The notes under the pieces: generated by a model
Told to the model about the DNA's origin: nothing
What the model saw: only the letters and a program-made list of their open reading frames with translations
Database searches by the model: none
Program-made: the position numbers and the translations under genes
Shown here: piece after piece, positions 25,708 through 36,635 of the stretch
Layout: each line of letters begins with the position of its first letter
How positions within the stretch are numbered: the stretch's first letter is position 1
Source of the DNA: Strongyloides papillosus
Taxonomy: Eukaryota > Nematoda > Chromadorea > Rhabditida > Strongyloididae
Reading direction: 5' to 3'
Assembly: GCA_005656395.1 (NCBI GenBank)
Contig: SRSI01000074.1
Span: 682,001 to 746,000, forward strand
Length of the DNA stretch: 64,000 nt

Positions 25708-26995
25708 TTATTTATGTTTTTTTTCTTTTTCAATATCAATTTTTTTAGAATCATTGTAAAATAAATATGTACCAAATCCTACAACAATTAATGAAAGAGT
25801 ATGAATGTATGTAAATACGTGGCCAAAAAAAAGTACAGAAATTATGACTGATATAAATTTCCTTAATGTTAAAACCATAGTGACACCCAGAGAAGAAAGC
25901 TCTGTTGTTAAAGTATAGACATTATTGATACAGAATAATCTAAAAATGGTCATATAGGTGACTGATAAATCATGTATTAAAACATACTGGAATATACATA
26001 TTAATATAAGTATGAGAAAGTTTGTTCCTTCAAATTCTACAATTGTTGAAAAAATTTCATTTGAAAAAAATAAAAAATAAGGCAATGATATAAGATATAT
26101 ATAAAATGATGCTTCTGTTGGATATTTGCCGTAATCCTTGTACATATTTTCCTGTAAAATCCCTAAGTATGATGATAAAATTAAAGCTATTGTGAGTAAA
26201 GATATTCCAATAGTAAATTCTGATATACTTGCTTCATTTTTATTTACATTTTGATCAGAAGAAACTACAATAAAAGTGTATATTCCTACAGTTACAATAA
26301 TAACAGATATTATCTTTCTTAACGTATAAGTTTTATTTAGAAAAAAATATCCTATTGCCATGTTGACTATTAGTGAAGCACTTCGGAAAACTATACATAT
26401 TGGTACAGAAATATTATATTGTAAAGATTGATTATTTGAAAGGTTAACAATAAAAAATATAAATGCAATTTTAAAATATACTCTGAAATGAATAGTACAA
26501 AATTAAATTAATTATCATTTATACTTTATCAAAATAGGTTATCATCTAAATTATAAAACTTGTTTATTGTTAATAATTTTAATTATATATTGTTCTATTT
26601 ATTAATTGATACTTCAAATAATTTTATGATTTATAATTAAAATTTCCATTTATTTGTTTTTTTACACTTATAAATGGTAACATTGATTTACTGGACTTTG
26701 TTAAAAATAAAAATTTACCTTAATGGGATATTTCTTTTAACCGTAAAGAATTTGGAAGTAAATATTAATCCATGAACAGCAATAAATAAAAATGTACAGA
26801 ATGTGAGAAATGTCATACAATTTTGTTTTTTCCTTAAATATAACGAATAATAATTAACTAAGTTTTATGGCATAGTAATAAATATTTTATTTATTCTAAA
26901 ATAATAAAATAAACATACTTATTTAAAAGTTCAATGAAAAACATGCAACTTGCACATGTTGTAATTGTTGACGGTATTTGTCTTGACATATCCAT
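25708..26995 (-). CDS. SLC35B4-type nucleotide-sugar transporter
   Basis: Three exons: 26919-26995, 26719-26832 and 25708-26482, frames agreeing at both junctions, give 321 aa. About ten transmembrane helices, as in drug/metabolite-type SLC35 carriers. The best matches to SLC35B4 (UDP-GlcNAc/UDP-xylose transporter; yeast YEA4) are the N-terminal FIELLN and FCTFLFIAVHGLIF segments, the VFRSASLIVNM region, LQENMYKDYGKYPTEASFY in the middle, and the TTELSSLGVTMVLTLRKFIS helix near the C-terminus. The product should import UDP-sugars into Golgi or ER. The first intron is 86 bp and the second 236 bp, long for this window. It lies 141 bp upstream of GMD on the same strand and is divergent from the methyltransferase gene. 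Substrate is inferred from the family. Confidence 0.85.
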
Positions 26996-27303
26996 AATTA
27001 TTATAATTTTTAGAAAAAATAATTAATTATGTTTACTTGGATAATCCAATAAATAAAGTTTATGAATATGATACTATATCTTATTCTTTTAAGGTATTTC
27101 CAACTGGAAAATTGTTTATTGTTATTGGTGAGGAGTATCATTTATTAATTTTATATACTTTTTGGTTCTTCAATCTATATCTCATAAACTCTGCCACTTT
27201 GTACCAACTTGTATGTCTTCATTCTTTTCCTTCCACCGTATTATTTATCAAAATATTTAAATTAATATAAACAACAAATTTATTACATTGAGTGTTAGTT
27301 AAA
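26996..27303. promoter_or_regulatory. divergent intergenic region (transporter / methyltransferase)
   Basis: 308 bp between two divergent start codons, so a shared or overlapping promoter is likely. A 77-codon plus-strand frame here (27037-27270) starts with TTG, has no domain and is treated as noise. No specific binding site is claimed. Confidence 0.4.
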
Positions 27304-28413
27304 ATGTTATCTAATAATTTATTAATTTCATTACATGGAAATGGATGGATTTTTGTTGATGAAGAAAGATATATATCTTCTTATCATAAAATTAATAAAG
27401 ATTTTTGGAAAATAACAAATATATTTGAGATGGATTCAGAGTATAATGCAAGAATATTAAAACCACATGGTAGGCGTAGAAAGAAATCTAAAAATAACTT
27501 TGATCAACAATTAATGGAAGAAATACATAAATGTGAAAGAGTTTTAGATGAAATTAAAAGTACAAGAAAGTGCGATATTATAATTAGAGATGGGAATAAT
27601 GAAACAGCAAGAAAAATTTTGTCAAAAGCTATGAATGCATCTAATTCGTTTGATACAGTATATAAATATGATATAGATAGTAAAGTAACAACAATACATT
27701 TAAATAACAATGAACATATAGATAACATGGAGAAAAGTATTATCTATGAGAATAGTACATCAAAAACAATTTTAATACATTCTTCTATTTACAGTTATAT
27801 AATACCCCATAATTCTCGATATATCATTAATAATGTACATCCGATATTACATAGATTGAATGAAAAATTTGATAGAATTGTAATTGATCCACCATGGAGA
27901 AATAAATCTATTAGAAGAAGGAAAGATTATACCATATATAAAGATAATTCACTCGATGATCTCAAGAATCTTCCGTTATCATTATTATTAAATGACAATG
28001 GGATTGTTTTTCTCTGGATAACAAACAATAAGAAACTTCAAGGAGAGGTTGAAAATATAATTGATAAATTTTGGAGCTTTAAAATTTTATCAAAGTGGAA
28101 ATGGTTAAAAGTTACTGTTAATTTAGAACCGGTTGTTCCATTTTCTAAAGGATATTTTAAATTGCCATATGAAGAAATGTGGATTATGACACATAAAAAT
28201 AACGATGAAGTTTTAAATATTAACGATATACATATTGTTTCCGTACCACATATTGCTTCATCAAGGAAGCCACCAATCTCAAAAATTTTTGATGAGTATT
28301 ACAATTTATCAAGTGATATGAAAGTACTTGAAGTATATGGTAGATATTTACTACCAAACACATTAACCGTTGGTTTTCAAAGTTTGTATTTTCAAAATGT
28401 CAATTTTTATTAA
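27304..28413 (+). CDS. damt-1: METTL4-type N6-adenine methyltransferase (DAMT-1 homologue)
   Basis: Single-exon MT-A70 family protein of 369 aa. The catalytic DPPW motif is at about residues 195-198 ([12 protein letters not shown]), followed by [16 protein letters not shown] and the conserved WKWLKVTV...[11 protein letters not shown] block typical of METTL4/DAMT-1 rather than METTL3/14. The C-terminal [15 protein letters not shown] and [10 protein letters not shown] segments complete the family pattern. METTL4 methylates adenine in U2 snRNA (m6Am); C. elegans DAMT-1 has been proposed to deposit 6mA in DNA. The start is the ATG at 27304; an in-frame GTG lies four codons upstream. The basic segment RRRKKSK near residue 60 may be a nuclear localisation signal. 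Confidence 0.9.
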   Translation: MLSNNLLISLHGNGWIFVDEERYISSYHKINKDFWKITNIFEMDSEYNARILKPHGRRRKKSKNNFDQQLMEEIHKCERVLDEIKSTRKCDIIIRDGNNETARKILSKAMNASNSFDTVYKYDIDSKVTTIHLNNNEHIDNMEKSIIYENSTSKTILIHSSIYSYIIPHNSRYIINNVHPILHRLNEKFDRIVIDPPWRNKSIRRRKDYTIYKDNSLDDLKNLPLSLLLNDNGIVFLWITNNKKLQGEVENIIDKFWSFKILSKWKWLKVTVNLEPVVPFSKGYFKLPYEEMWIMTHKNNDEVLNINDIHIVSVPHIASSRKPPISKIFDEYYNLSSDMKVLEVYGRYLLPNTLTVGFQSLYFQNVNFY

Positions 28414-29340
28414 ATGAAATAGACATCATTTTTTAAAAAAATATCTTAAGTCATATATTGTGTAATGGTGTGTGCACGTGAGTTAAATGAAAATGACATA
28501 TAGCATATCATAGACCTGGAAAATAAGAATGCGAGTGTAGTTGTTAAAATATATTTAGTATAAAATTTTACATCTTTCTCTCGCATGCCATAAAATTTTC
28601 AACTTTTAACTCTCTTTTATACTCTTGTATAATCTATCAACAAGCTGCAAATAAAAATAAACTATTATATATGTATACATCTAAGTATACTACAAAAATT
28701 ATGAATATGTGTTTTGTTGCACTTAAACAAAAGTTTGTATATATTAAGAACAAAATAATATATACAATGTGTTCTGTTTAAAATATTATATTTGATATTT
28801 TCTTTTTTTATTTAAAAGTGTACCTGAATGTTAAGATAATTTTAAATAAAAACTTAAATTTTTCTATTTAGTTAGATATTTCCGAGGTGTGTATATATTT
28901 ATAAAAATTTATTTAAACATTTCTAAAATATATGTTGAATATATTGGGGTGCAGAGAAAAAGTTAACTTCTGTATAATAAATGTAAAATATTTGAAGATT
29001 GTAATGAAATAACTTTGAGTTAGTTTTGCATGAAAAATTATTTCAATTTGTTTGTGACGAATATCTTTGTCAAATTCTAATGTGAGGAGTTTTATATCAT
29101 TGCATAGTTATTATATATTAACAATATATATTATATACAGAAGAATATAAAATTATTGTTTGCAAAAATTTTCATAAATTTTATTATACAGATTCTTATC
29201 TCTATTTATCGTATATATATCTTTCCGTCTCATCTACAAAAACAATATTACCTTTATCATTTAATGTGATATATATTTTGAACTGTTAGACGTGCAAACT
29301 ATATTATTTCATAAAAATAAATTAAAATAATTTTAGAAGT
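28414..29340. other. intergenic
   Basis: 927 bp, AT-rich. Contains a CACGTG E-box near 28474-28479 and an imperfect stem-loop at about 28529-28591 (outer arms atgcgag and ctcgcat). No gene recognised. The last 200 bp should be the proline dehydrogenase promoter. Confidence 0.5.
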
Positions 29341-31237
29341 ATGACTTTAAGACATTTATTTTTCTTTTCTAGCCGAAAGTGTCTTTTCCCTAATAAAAAA
29401 GTTTCAGATTTAAGATCAAAATTCACACCATCATTATGTGATGTTAAATTATTTTCAACTTCTAATTTAACACAAGAACAGAAAAATAAAGAAATTGAAG
29501 TAGTTTATGGTAAATTAGACAAATCATTTGAGAATATTAAAGAAGCTTATAAGGTAATTTTACATATAAATTTTTTTAAATAAATTTTCTTTTTTTCAGA
29601 GCAAAAGTTTTTTTGAAGTTGTAAGAGCATTAGTTGTCTTTAAAATTTGTTCATACAACACAATAGTTGTAAATAATCAAAAAATTTTAAATATTATGAA
29701 AAAATGTATGAGTCAAAGAGCCTTTGAATTTATATTAAAAAAAACATTTTATGGACAGTTTGTTGCTGGTGAAGACATACCAGAATCAGTTAAGTGTATG
29801 AGAAAATTACAAGAATATGGTGTTAAAAGTATCCTTGATTACTCTGTTGAAGCGGACATATCAGAGAAGGAAGCTGAAGTAAAGGCATTTGAAGGTGTTT
29901 CTGATTCGGCTATTCAACACTCTATTCCAATTGTAAGTGCTGATGATAAAGAAAAAGTTGATGCTATTCATGAAAAATACACTGTTCATAAACGTTTTGC
30001 TGATCGTAGAAAGGGTGTTTCTGGTGCTCGAACATATTTCTACGAATCAGAAATACAATGTGATAAAAATATGGAAATATTTATGAAATGTATTGATGCT
30101 GTAGCATTATCAAATACAAATGAACAACAAGGTTTCACCGTCCTTAAAATTACAGCATTAGGAAGACCACAATTATTATTAAAATTGTCTGAAGTTATTG
30201 AACAAACAAATAAATTTTTTAAAAGATTACTTGGAGAAGAAAAAGAAAATGTATTATCTGGTAAAATATCAAAAGAAAAAATTATTAGAAAATTAAAAGA
30301 AAGAAATGTTGGTACTGATGAAAAAGAAGTATTAGATTGGTTTAAAGCTGTTGATGTTGATAAGAATGGTTATATAGATTTTTTGGAATTCAGTGATCTT
30401 CTTAACCAAGAAAAAAGAGCATGTGATGTTTTTAAAATTATTGATACAAAAACTGGAAAAATGAAACAATTAATGACAAATTTAACTGATGATGAAGAAA
30501 TTGAATTAGGTAATATGATAACAAGATTAAATGCCATAGCTGATTATGCTTCCAGTAAAGGAATACGTTTAATGATTGATGCTGAACAGACATATTTTCA
30601 ACCAGCTATTAGTCGATTAGCCATAGAATTAATGAGAAAACATAATAAAGAAAGAGGACTTATTTTCAATACATATCAATGTTACTTAAAAAATGCTCTT
30701 AATTATATAAATATTGATATGGAATTAGCTAAAAGAGAGAATTTCCATTTTGGTGCCAAAGTTGTCCGTGGAGCATACATGGAGCAGGAAAGAGAAAGGG
30801 CATTGTCGATTGGTTATGAAGATCCTATTAATCCAACGCTGGATGCAACTAATAAAATGTACCATGATGTTATTGATAGAATTATTGAAGAGAGACGAAT
30901 CCGTGGTCCCGGTAGTGTATCAGTTATGGCAGCTACCCACAATGAGGATTCAGTAAGATATATATTAGAAAAGATGAAGGATAATAATATTGCTCCTAGT
31001 GAAAAAGTTATTTGTTTTGCTCAATTGTATGGAATGTGTGATCAAGTATCATTTAGTCTTGGACAAGCTGGTTACTCCGTATATAAGTACTTGCCATTTG
31101 GACCTGTTAATGATGTAATACCATATCTTTCAAGAAGAGCATTAGAAAATAGAGGTTTCCTAGCTAAAGCTCAGAAGGAGAGGAACTTATTATGGAAGGA
31201 ATTTGTAAGAAGAGTTAAAGGAGGACAATTTTTATAA
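29341..31237 (+). CDS. prdh-1: mitochondrial proline dehydrogenase with EF-hand
   Basis: Exons 29341-29553 and 29600-31237 with a 46 bp intron, phase 0, give 616 aa, similar to human PRODH. FAD-dependent enzyme of the inner mitochondrial membrane that oxidises proline to pyrroline-5-carboxylate and feeds electrons to the respiratory chain. The N-terminus is Arg/Lys/Ser-rich and lacks acids, as in a mitochondrial presequence. The beta/alpha-barrel motifs include [63 protein letters not shown] and the C-terminal [22 protein letters not shown] canonical EF-hand loop ([13 protein letters not shown], about residues 322-334) lies between the N-terminal helices and the barrel, implying possible Ca2+ control. 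Confidence 0.95.
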
Positions 31238-31901
31238 ATATACGTTTTTTTATACATATGTGTATTATGATGATTATTGTTAATATATTATATTAAATCA
31301 AAAATAGGTAAAATAAATGTTAAAGTACAATATAATGTCAAAAGTTATATGAATTAATTTAATCCTTTAAACCATATGGGATATTTATTAAACAATTATT
31401 GTAACATAAATAAAACTACTTTAGAACACGCTTAAGAAAATCAAGACTAAATTTTAATTATTTTTCGAAACTAGTCCCCCTGTCAATAGTAAAATCATAT
31501 ATTTTTAGTATTAAGTGAATGTGTTTTGATAATATAATATCAAAATAATCTCTCAATTACAAGGAGTAATCTTTTCAAAATAAGTGAATAATTTACCACC
31601 TTAAATATGTGAGAAGATCATTAAAATAATTCAAGTTTGGTACCCGGAGACAGTAGTCCAGTTACAAATATATAAGAATTAAATCTAGATAAATATACAC
31701 TTAATTAAATAAATATGTATTACCCTAACTGATCAAAAGATATTTAACTGTAGATACTTTACAAAAATAAAGTTATTAAAATATCTTCAACTGGATTAAA
31801 CGGGAGAAGATTTTGTAGTAGGAGTGAAAAGTTTTATTGATATTATATATAATTATTGAAAATACTAAGTACCATTATTTATTTTAATAGTAATTATAAT
31901 T
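31238..31901. other. intergenic
   Basis: 664 bp with the PRODH 3' UTR and the upstream region of the Kunitz gene. AT-rich, with a short less AT-rich patch at 31640-31670. No gene or RNA recognised. Confidence 0.55.
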
Positions 31902-32855
31902 ATGGCTACTATTAATTTTTATATTATTTATCTTTTTTTACTCCTTATATATTTTATAAAATTTAATTATGGAAGAACAAATATTGACATAGTAATGAGA
32001 AAGGATTTTTGTGAAAGGTTAAATAAAATTAATAAAGCACATCTCCATCCTTCTTGTAAGGAATTTTTTGGGAATTCTAAAAAAACACGATTTGTTAAAA
32101 GAAAAAAATTAACAACATTAAGTGTTCCAATAATTAAAGAAGATATGTCAAATGAGAATGATTTATTAGAACCTAAAGAATTGATACATGACGAGATTCA
32201 TGATTGTAGAAATTCTGATACTATACTTCAATGTAAAACTGATTCTGTTAATTGCCCTAAGAGTGGTCAAATATGTTCGAATACTGATAATACAGTTTGT
32301 TGCCAAAATGTTATTAAATCTATCCCAGTTTCTCATATTAATTCTAAACCTGGTAATTGTCCAACACCAATAGGAATATTTATTCCACAAGACGCAACTG
32401 TAGGATGTTGGCTAGATCAAAATTGTCCTGGAATTCAAAAATGTTGTTTGGAACCTAATCCTTCAGCAAATACTGCAACACGCCTATGTCGTGATCCCAT
32501 AAATATTCCATCACATTCTGTATGTAATTTACCATTATCAGTTGGTGTATGTAATGCACCAACAATTCGATATTACTATGATTCTGTAACTGGAAAATGT
32601 CGTAATTTCCAATACAGTGGATGTGGTGGAAACAAAAATAATTTTCAAACATTAGCTAGTTGTCAGGCAAATTGTGGATCAGCAGGTATCATGGGAAACC
32701 CTGAATGTCCAATGGAAGCTAATATATCATTAAATTGTCTTTTTGCTCATCCTGATGCATGTAAAACTGATTCAGATTGTATGGGAAGAATAAATACAAA
32801 ACAGCCTTCATGTTGCATGACAAAATGTGGTTATAGAATATGTCATCAATATTAA
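31902..32855 (+). CDS. secreted Kunitz/WAP-like protease-inhibitor protein
   Basis: Single-exon 317 aa protein. Residues 1-24 form a hydrophobic signal peptide. After a basic, low-complexity segment come two small Cys-rich modules of lustrin/WAP type (NCPKSGQICSNTDNTVCC, and GNCPTPIG...CWLDQNCPGIQKCC), one Kunitz (BPTI) domain with its six cysteines in order (from CNLPLSVGVC to SCQANCG, about residues 206-256) and a C-terminal WAP-like four-disulphide core (CPMEANISLNC...CCMTKCGYRIC). Secreted, extracellular; multi-module Kunitz proteins are common in nematodes. The P1 position is Asn (GVCNAP) instead of Lys/Arg, so trypsin inhibition is not expected. Target unknown. Confidence 0.88.
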   Translation: MATINFYIIYLFLLLIYFIKFNYGRTNIDIVMRKDFCERLNKINKAHLHPSCKEFFGNSKKTRFVKRKKLTTLSVPIIKEDMSNENDLLEPKELIHDEIHDCRNSDTILQCKTDSVNCPKSGQICSNTDNTVCCQNVIKSIPVSHINSKPGNCPTPIGIFIPQDATVGCWLDQNCPGIQKCCLEPNPSANTATRLCRDPINIPSHSVCNLPLSVGVCNAPTIRYYYDSVTGKCRNFQYSGCGGNKNNFQTLASCQANCGSAGIMGNPECPMEANISLNCLFAHPDACKTDSDCMGRINTKQPSCCMTKCGYRICHQY

Positions 32856-32938
32856 CTTTTAACTTATTTTTATATTTATTTTAGTAAATAAAAATAATAA
32901 AAAAATTAGTGGTTAACTATAGTAAAAATAATAGATTA

Positions 32939-35124
32939 TTATCTTGGGCGGATGAAGAAATCACCAAATGTAGCAATTAGGCGAGCAATTGCTCTTTGGA
33001 TGACTGTAAAAGGAGAAAGTATAAATTGAATTATCTTCCAAAATATATTTTTTCTAACTAAAGAATTATATTCAGTGCCATTTTGTTGGGTACCCTCTTC
33101 ACCATAAATATTAATAACCGTATTATTTTCACTGGGTTGTTTTTTATTTTCTACTAAATCACCATTACCTTGTGGTTTAATTAATCTAGTAGACGGACTA
33201 CTGTTAGTAGAATCACTATTTTCATTATTCAAATCACCCATATCATTATTACCCTCATTAACAGATAACGACTCACGTTTTTCTATATTGCCACAATTGT
33301 TAACTGTAACAGATGTTATAATATTTTCAACTTCCTCTTTTTTTACCGGGATTTCTTCCTCTATTGGTGGTGGTTTTGCTGCAATAGATGCAAATGATGG
33401 ACCATTATTTGTAGACATTGTATTGATTTCAATTGGATTTGAAAGTAACGAAGGAAATGAATATTGATCTATTGAAAAGTTAGTTGATCCTTCGGAAGAA
33501 TTTAAACCGTTTGATACTAAATGTTTACTTTTATTTTGTTTAACATCATTTGATTTCCTTTTATTTTTACCATTTTCTGAAGCAATCTGAAGAGGCAAAA
33601 TTTTCCTTTTTTTGTTATTACTATGAACTTCGGTCATATGTAATTGTAATTCTATTTCACTTGAAAAACATATTCCATTAATTTTACAATTATTTATTTG
33701 ACAGGGAAAATGTTCACTTTCATAATGCTTCAATAAATCTTCGTATATATCGAAAACTAAAAATTGATTAATCTCTCTATGACAAATTTCACATGTTTGG
33801 TGTTGGAGACGATAATGTCTAAAGAGATTTTCAGAGTTATAGAACGTTTTCAACGGGCAAAAAGTACATTTAGCATGGTCGTTTGTAACAAGATTTTTAA
33901 ATGGTGTTATTTTACCACTTAGATGCATATTTAATTCTTTAGAAGTAAAGGGTATCCTTTCTACAGAAAGTTTCTGTTCATACTCAACACATATACTGCA
34001 GAATGAACGTTTATGTTGTATGACGTAATGCCTTTCTAATTCATGAAAAGTTTTAAATATACAAGGAGTACCATTAATATGACAAACCCAACAATAGTGT
34101 TGTAAAATTGTATCAAATGCAAGTACCGTTAATGAACAACCAAAAATAATATCATTACGTCTTTGAAAATTAATATTATGTTTTGAAGAATACCTTCTCC
34201 TACAATCATTAATGTTAATTGGAGGATATGAAGTTGGAATTTCACTACCAACTCTAAAAAATACCAGTGATTTAAATGGACTTCTACACAAAAAACATGT
34301 ATTTTCTCCTACCAAAATTGATTGCTTCAGTAAACATTGCATGCATATACAATGATTGCAGGGCAACATTCCAGCAAATTCCAGACTATCACAACATATT
34401 GGACATGTTTGTTTACAACGTAGTTCTGGTATGATATTCTTTGATATATCAGAATAAACATTATTGAAACTCTAAAACTTTTTGTAATAGTTACATCTAT
34501 TAAACTAACCACAATATTCTTAGCAATTTCTAAAGAAACTTCAGTTTCATTTAGTATTTTTTTCTTTTCTTTTCCAGGATTAGTTAAAGCTTCTCCGTTA
34601 TTTTTAATTCCATTTTGTGCATTGATTTTATTTTCATTTTTATATACTCCATTTTGAATTAGACTCTTATCTGTACTTTTTCCAAATTCTTTTGGTTTTC
34701 CATTTCTCCTATGTCTACTGTTTCTTGGATTTTCTGATCTTTTACTCGTAGATTCGATATTTTCCCCAGTAGGAACTTTGATATCGTTATTAGGTAAATG
34801 TTTTATATCTTTTTTTTCTTCTTTTTTATTTTCTACTTCTTTATTTTCTACATTTTTCGTCCTCCTATAATTCCTACCTCTTTTCCTTCTTTTGTTTCCT
34901 TCATTACTTTTTTCGCCTGAACCATTTTGTTTTATATTTTTTACTGCGTTAGAATCACTGGCCGACGTTCTTTCATTTACAGATGAAAAAGTTCGTGAAT
35001 TACCAACTTCTTCTCTCGGTTTCACAACACTCTTTCCACCTCTTCTACTCCGTCTTCTTCTATATTTACTATGACTATCTTTTGGAGTATTGGCTTCTTT
35101 TCCAACAGGTAAATTAGAATCCAT
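32939..35124 (-). CDS. znf-598: ZNF598/HEL2-type E3 ubiquitin ligase
   Basis: Exons 34510-35124 and 32939-34471, joined in phase 0 by a 38 bp intron, give 715 aa. The first 205 residues are basic and Ser/Asn-rich. A RING finger follows at about residues 227-266 (CPICCDSLEFAGMLPCNHCICMQC...CFLC), then several C2H2-like fingers (CWVC..H...H, CSIC, CTFCPLKTFYNSENLFRHYRLQH, CEICH, CQINNCKINGICF), a low-complexity tail and a hydrophobic/basic C-terminus. This is the ZNF598/Hel2 layout: these ligases ubiquitinate 40S proteins on collided ribosomes and start ribosome quality control. The ATG at 35124 follows a tttttcacag acceptor by 30 bp, suggesting trans-splicing. The order of the domains makes the call likely, though the RING sits further from the N-terminus than in vertebrate ZNF598. 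Confidence 0.8.
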
Positions 35125-35920
35125 AAAATAAATATCCAAATTTCGCAATCAACCTGTGAAAAACTAATCAAAACTGTTATCAAATACTTTAATAAAATGA
35201 AACACGTACCAAATATCAGCATACTATCGTTATGAGAGATAAAATTCATTTAAATGGTAACAATTTATCGTGGTTTCATGACATCAATTTAATGTAAATA
35301 TCAACATCCAATGTTATACTAAATGTTTGCTTGATATTTAGTTGTCTAACGTTTTATAAACTAATATCCAAGAAATAAAAACCTAGATAACCAACTGAAA
35401 GTTTTGCGGAAAATGTACATAAGATTGAGAAAAAAGTTCATTTTATAAATATTAGAAATGATAAATAATTTACTTTCAAAAAAAAGTTTAAATAAAGTTA
35501 CTTAACCATAAATCAATTCAAATAATTAAATATTATTTAAATTTACGGTTTCATCGGCTAAAATCAATCGATGGTTGGATAAATTCTATTGTACATCTTG
35601 GAAACATTTTATATTTATATTAAAATTAAACAATATTTGGTAATCAAATATTTACTAATAAATACAAAAAACAACCTCAACAAAAGATGGTAAAAATCCG
35701 ATTGATTTTTTAAATTAAAATAATTTCTCATGATCCCCAAAAAATCAAAAACTATTACAAAAAAAACAAATTGTAAAGATATTAGCCGTCTAAGGCAGTA
35801 TTAGAAATTTTTAAATATATCTAATACTGTAAAAGACAACTAAAATCAAGACAATTATAAAAATATTTAATTTAAAATAAACTTAAATATTTAGCATTTT
35901 CCAAGTGATCTGACCTAATT
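35125..35920. other. intergenic upstream of znf-598
   Basis: 796 bp, AT-rich. Contains the upstream region of the ligase gene. A 75-codon minus-strand frame (35022-35249) overlaps the gene in another frame and is not supported. Nothing else seen before the structured-RNA candidate. Confidence 0.5.
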
Positions 35921-35922
35921 AT

Positions 35923-36009
35923 CTTGACAAGAAAAGTTGAATGGTTACGGATGGGAATATATCTCCAAAGGAGTGTTATATTCTTATCTGTCAAGACAAC
36001 TTTTTCAAG
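35923..36009 (+). ncRNA. candidate structured small RNA (stem-bulge / Y-RNA-like hairpin)
   Basis: A compact block folds into one nested hairpin. An inner 15 bp helix pairs 35947-35961 with 35977-35991 (three G-U pairs), topped by CTCC-AAA-GGAG (35963-35973) with a 1/3 nt bulge. Below it an asymmetric internal loop (35940-35946 and 35992-35996) separates a closing helix AAAAGTTG/CAACTTTT (35932-35939 with 35997-36004). The helix can extend through cttga/tcaag (35923-35927 with 36005-36009) with a bulge. The strand ends in TTTTT (36001-36005), a Pol III-type terminator. Two helices separated by a bulge and ending in a U-run recall nematode stem-bulge RNAs (Y-RNA relatives). Family membership is not shown; it could also be a leader or promoter structure of the ACP gene 160 bp downstream. 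Confidence 0.5.
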
Positions 36010-36171
36010 TGGAAGACTTTATACAATTTTATATTTAGGTACAATTTATATCAGAATTTTTTTACGGTGCTCGATTTTTAGTTGAAAAATCTAATGTTTA
36101 ATGTTTACATCGATAAATGTGAACGTGGTTGTTTTTTTGATATTTCTGTTTAAAATTTTTTGTTCTAGCAA

Positions 36172-36635
36172 ATGTTTGGACGCCTCCTCACCCGTACATT
36201 AGCAACTGCTGCCAGAGGAGTTTCATTGCCATCACTTCAATCGACAACATTCAAGTCTGCCGTTGTTTCTACCAATATAATTCAAACCAATACTCTTCAT
36301 TCAACAAGTTCATGCTTCTCTGCACATGTATTTTTTGCTTTTCTATAAACGTTTGTAAAATTTTTTTAATTTTTCAGGTTCCTTTAACACAGAAACAAGT
36401 TGAGGCAAGAATAAAATTAGTTATTGGATGTTTCGATAAAGTAAAAAAGAATGAATTTTCAATGGATGATGATCTTTTTAAGGATTTAGGATTAGACTCA
36501 TTAGACCACGTAGAATTAGTGTGTGCAATCGAAGAGGAATTTAATTTTGAAATCCCAGATGGTATTTCCGATCAATTTAAAACTCCAAGAGATATCTTCC
36601 AATTTATTTGTGATAAAGAAGATGTTTTTCATTAG
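36172..36635 (+). CDS. mitochondrial acyl carrier protein (NDUFAB1)
   Basis: Exons 36172-36327 and 36378-36635 with a 50 bp intron, phase 0, give 137 aa. The first 50 residues are Arg/Ser/Thr-rich without acids, a typical mitochondrial presequence. The mature part is a four-helix ACP with the phosphopantetheine site DLGLDSLDHVEL; the modified serine is residue 93. The FNFEIPD segment is also conserved. The protein serves mitochondrial fatty acid synthesis (lipoate), is a subunit of complex I, and supports LYR proteins of Fe-S cluster assembly. A tgttctag acceptor lies 3 bp before the ATG, fitting trans-splicing. Confidence 0.96.

Noticed and set aside
27037..27270. 77-codon plus-strand frame between the transporter and methyltransferase
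   Set aside because: Begins with TTG, no domain, and the methyltransferase is already full length without it.
35880..36010. Spliced-leader RNA or U-snRNA gene for the hairpin block
   Set aside because: No Sm-binding site (AATTTTTGG-like) and no SL-like 5' sequence with a GT donor was found.
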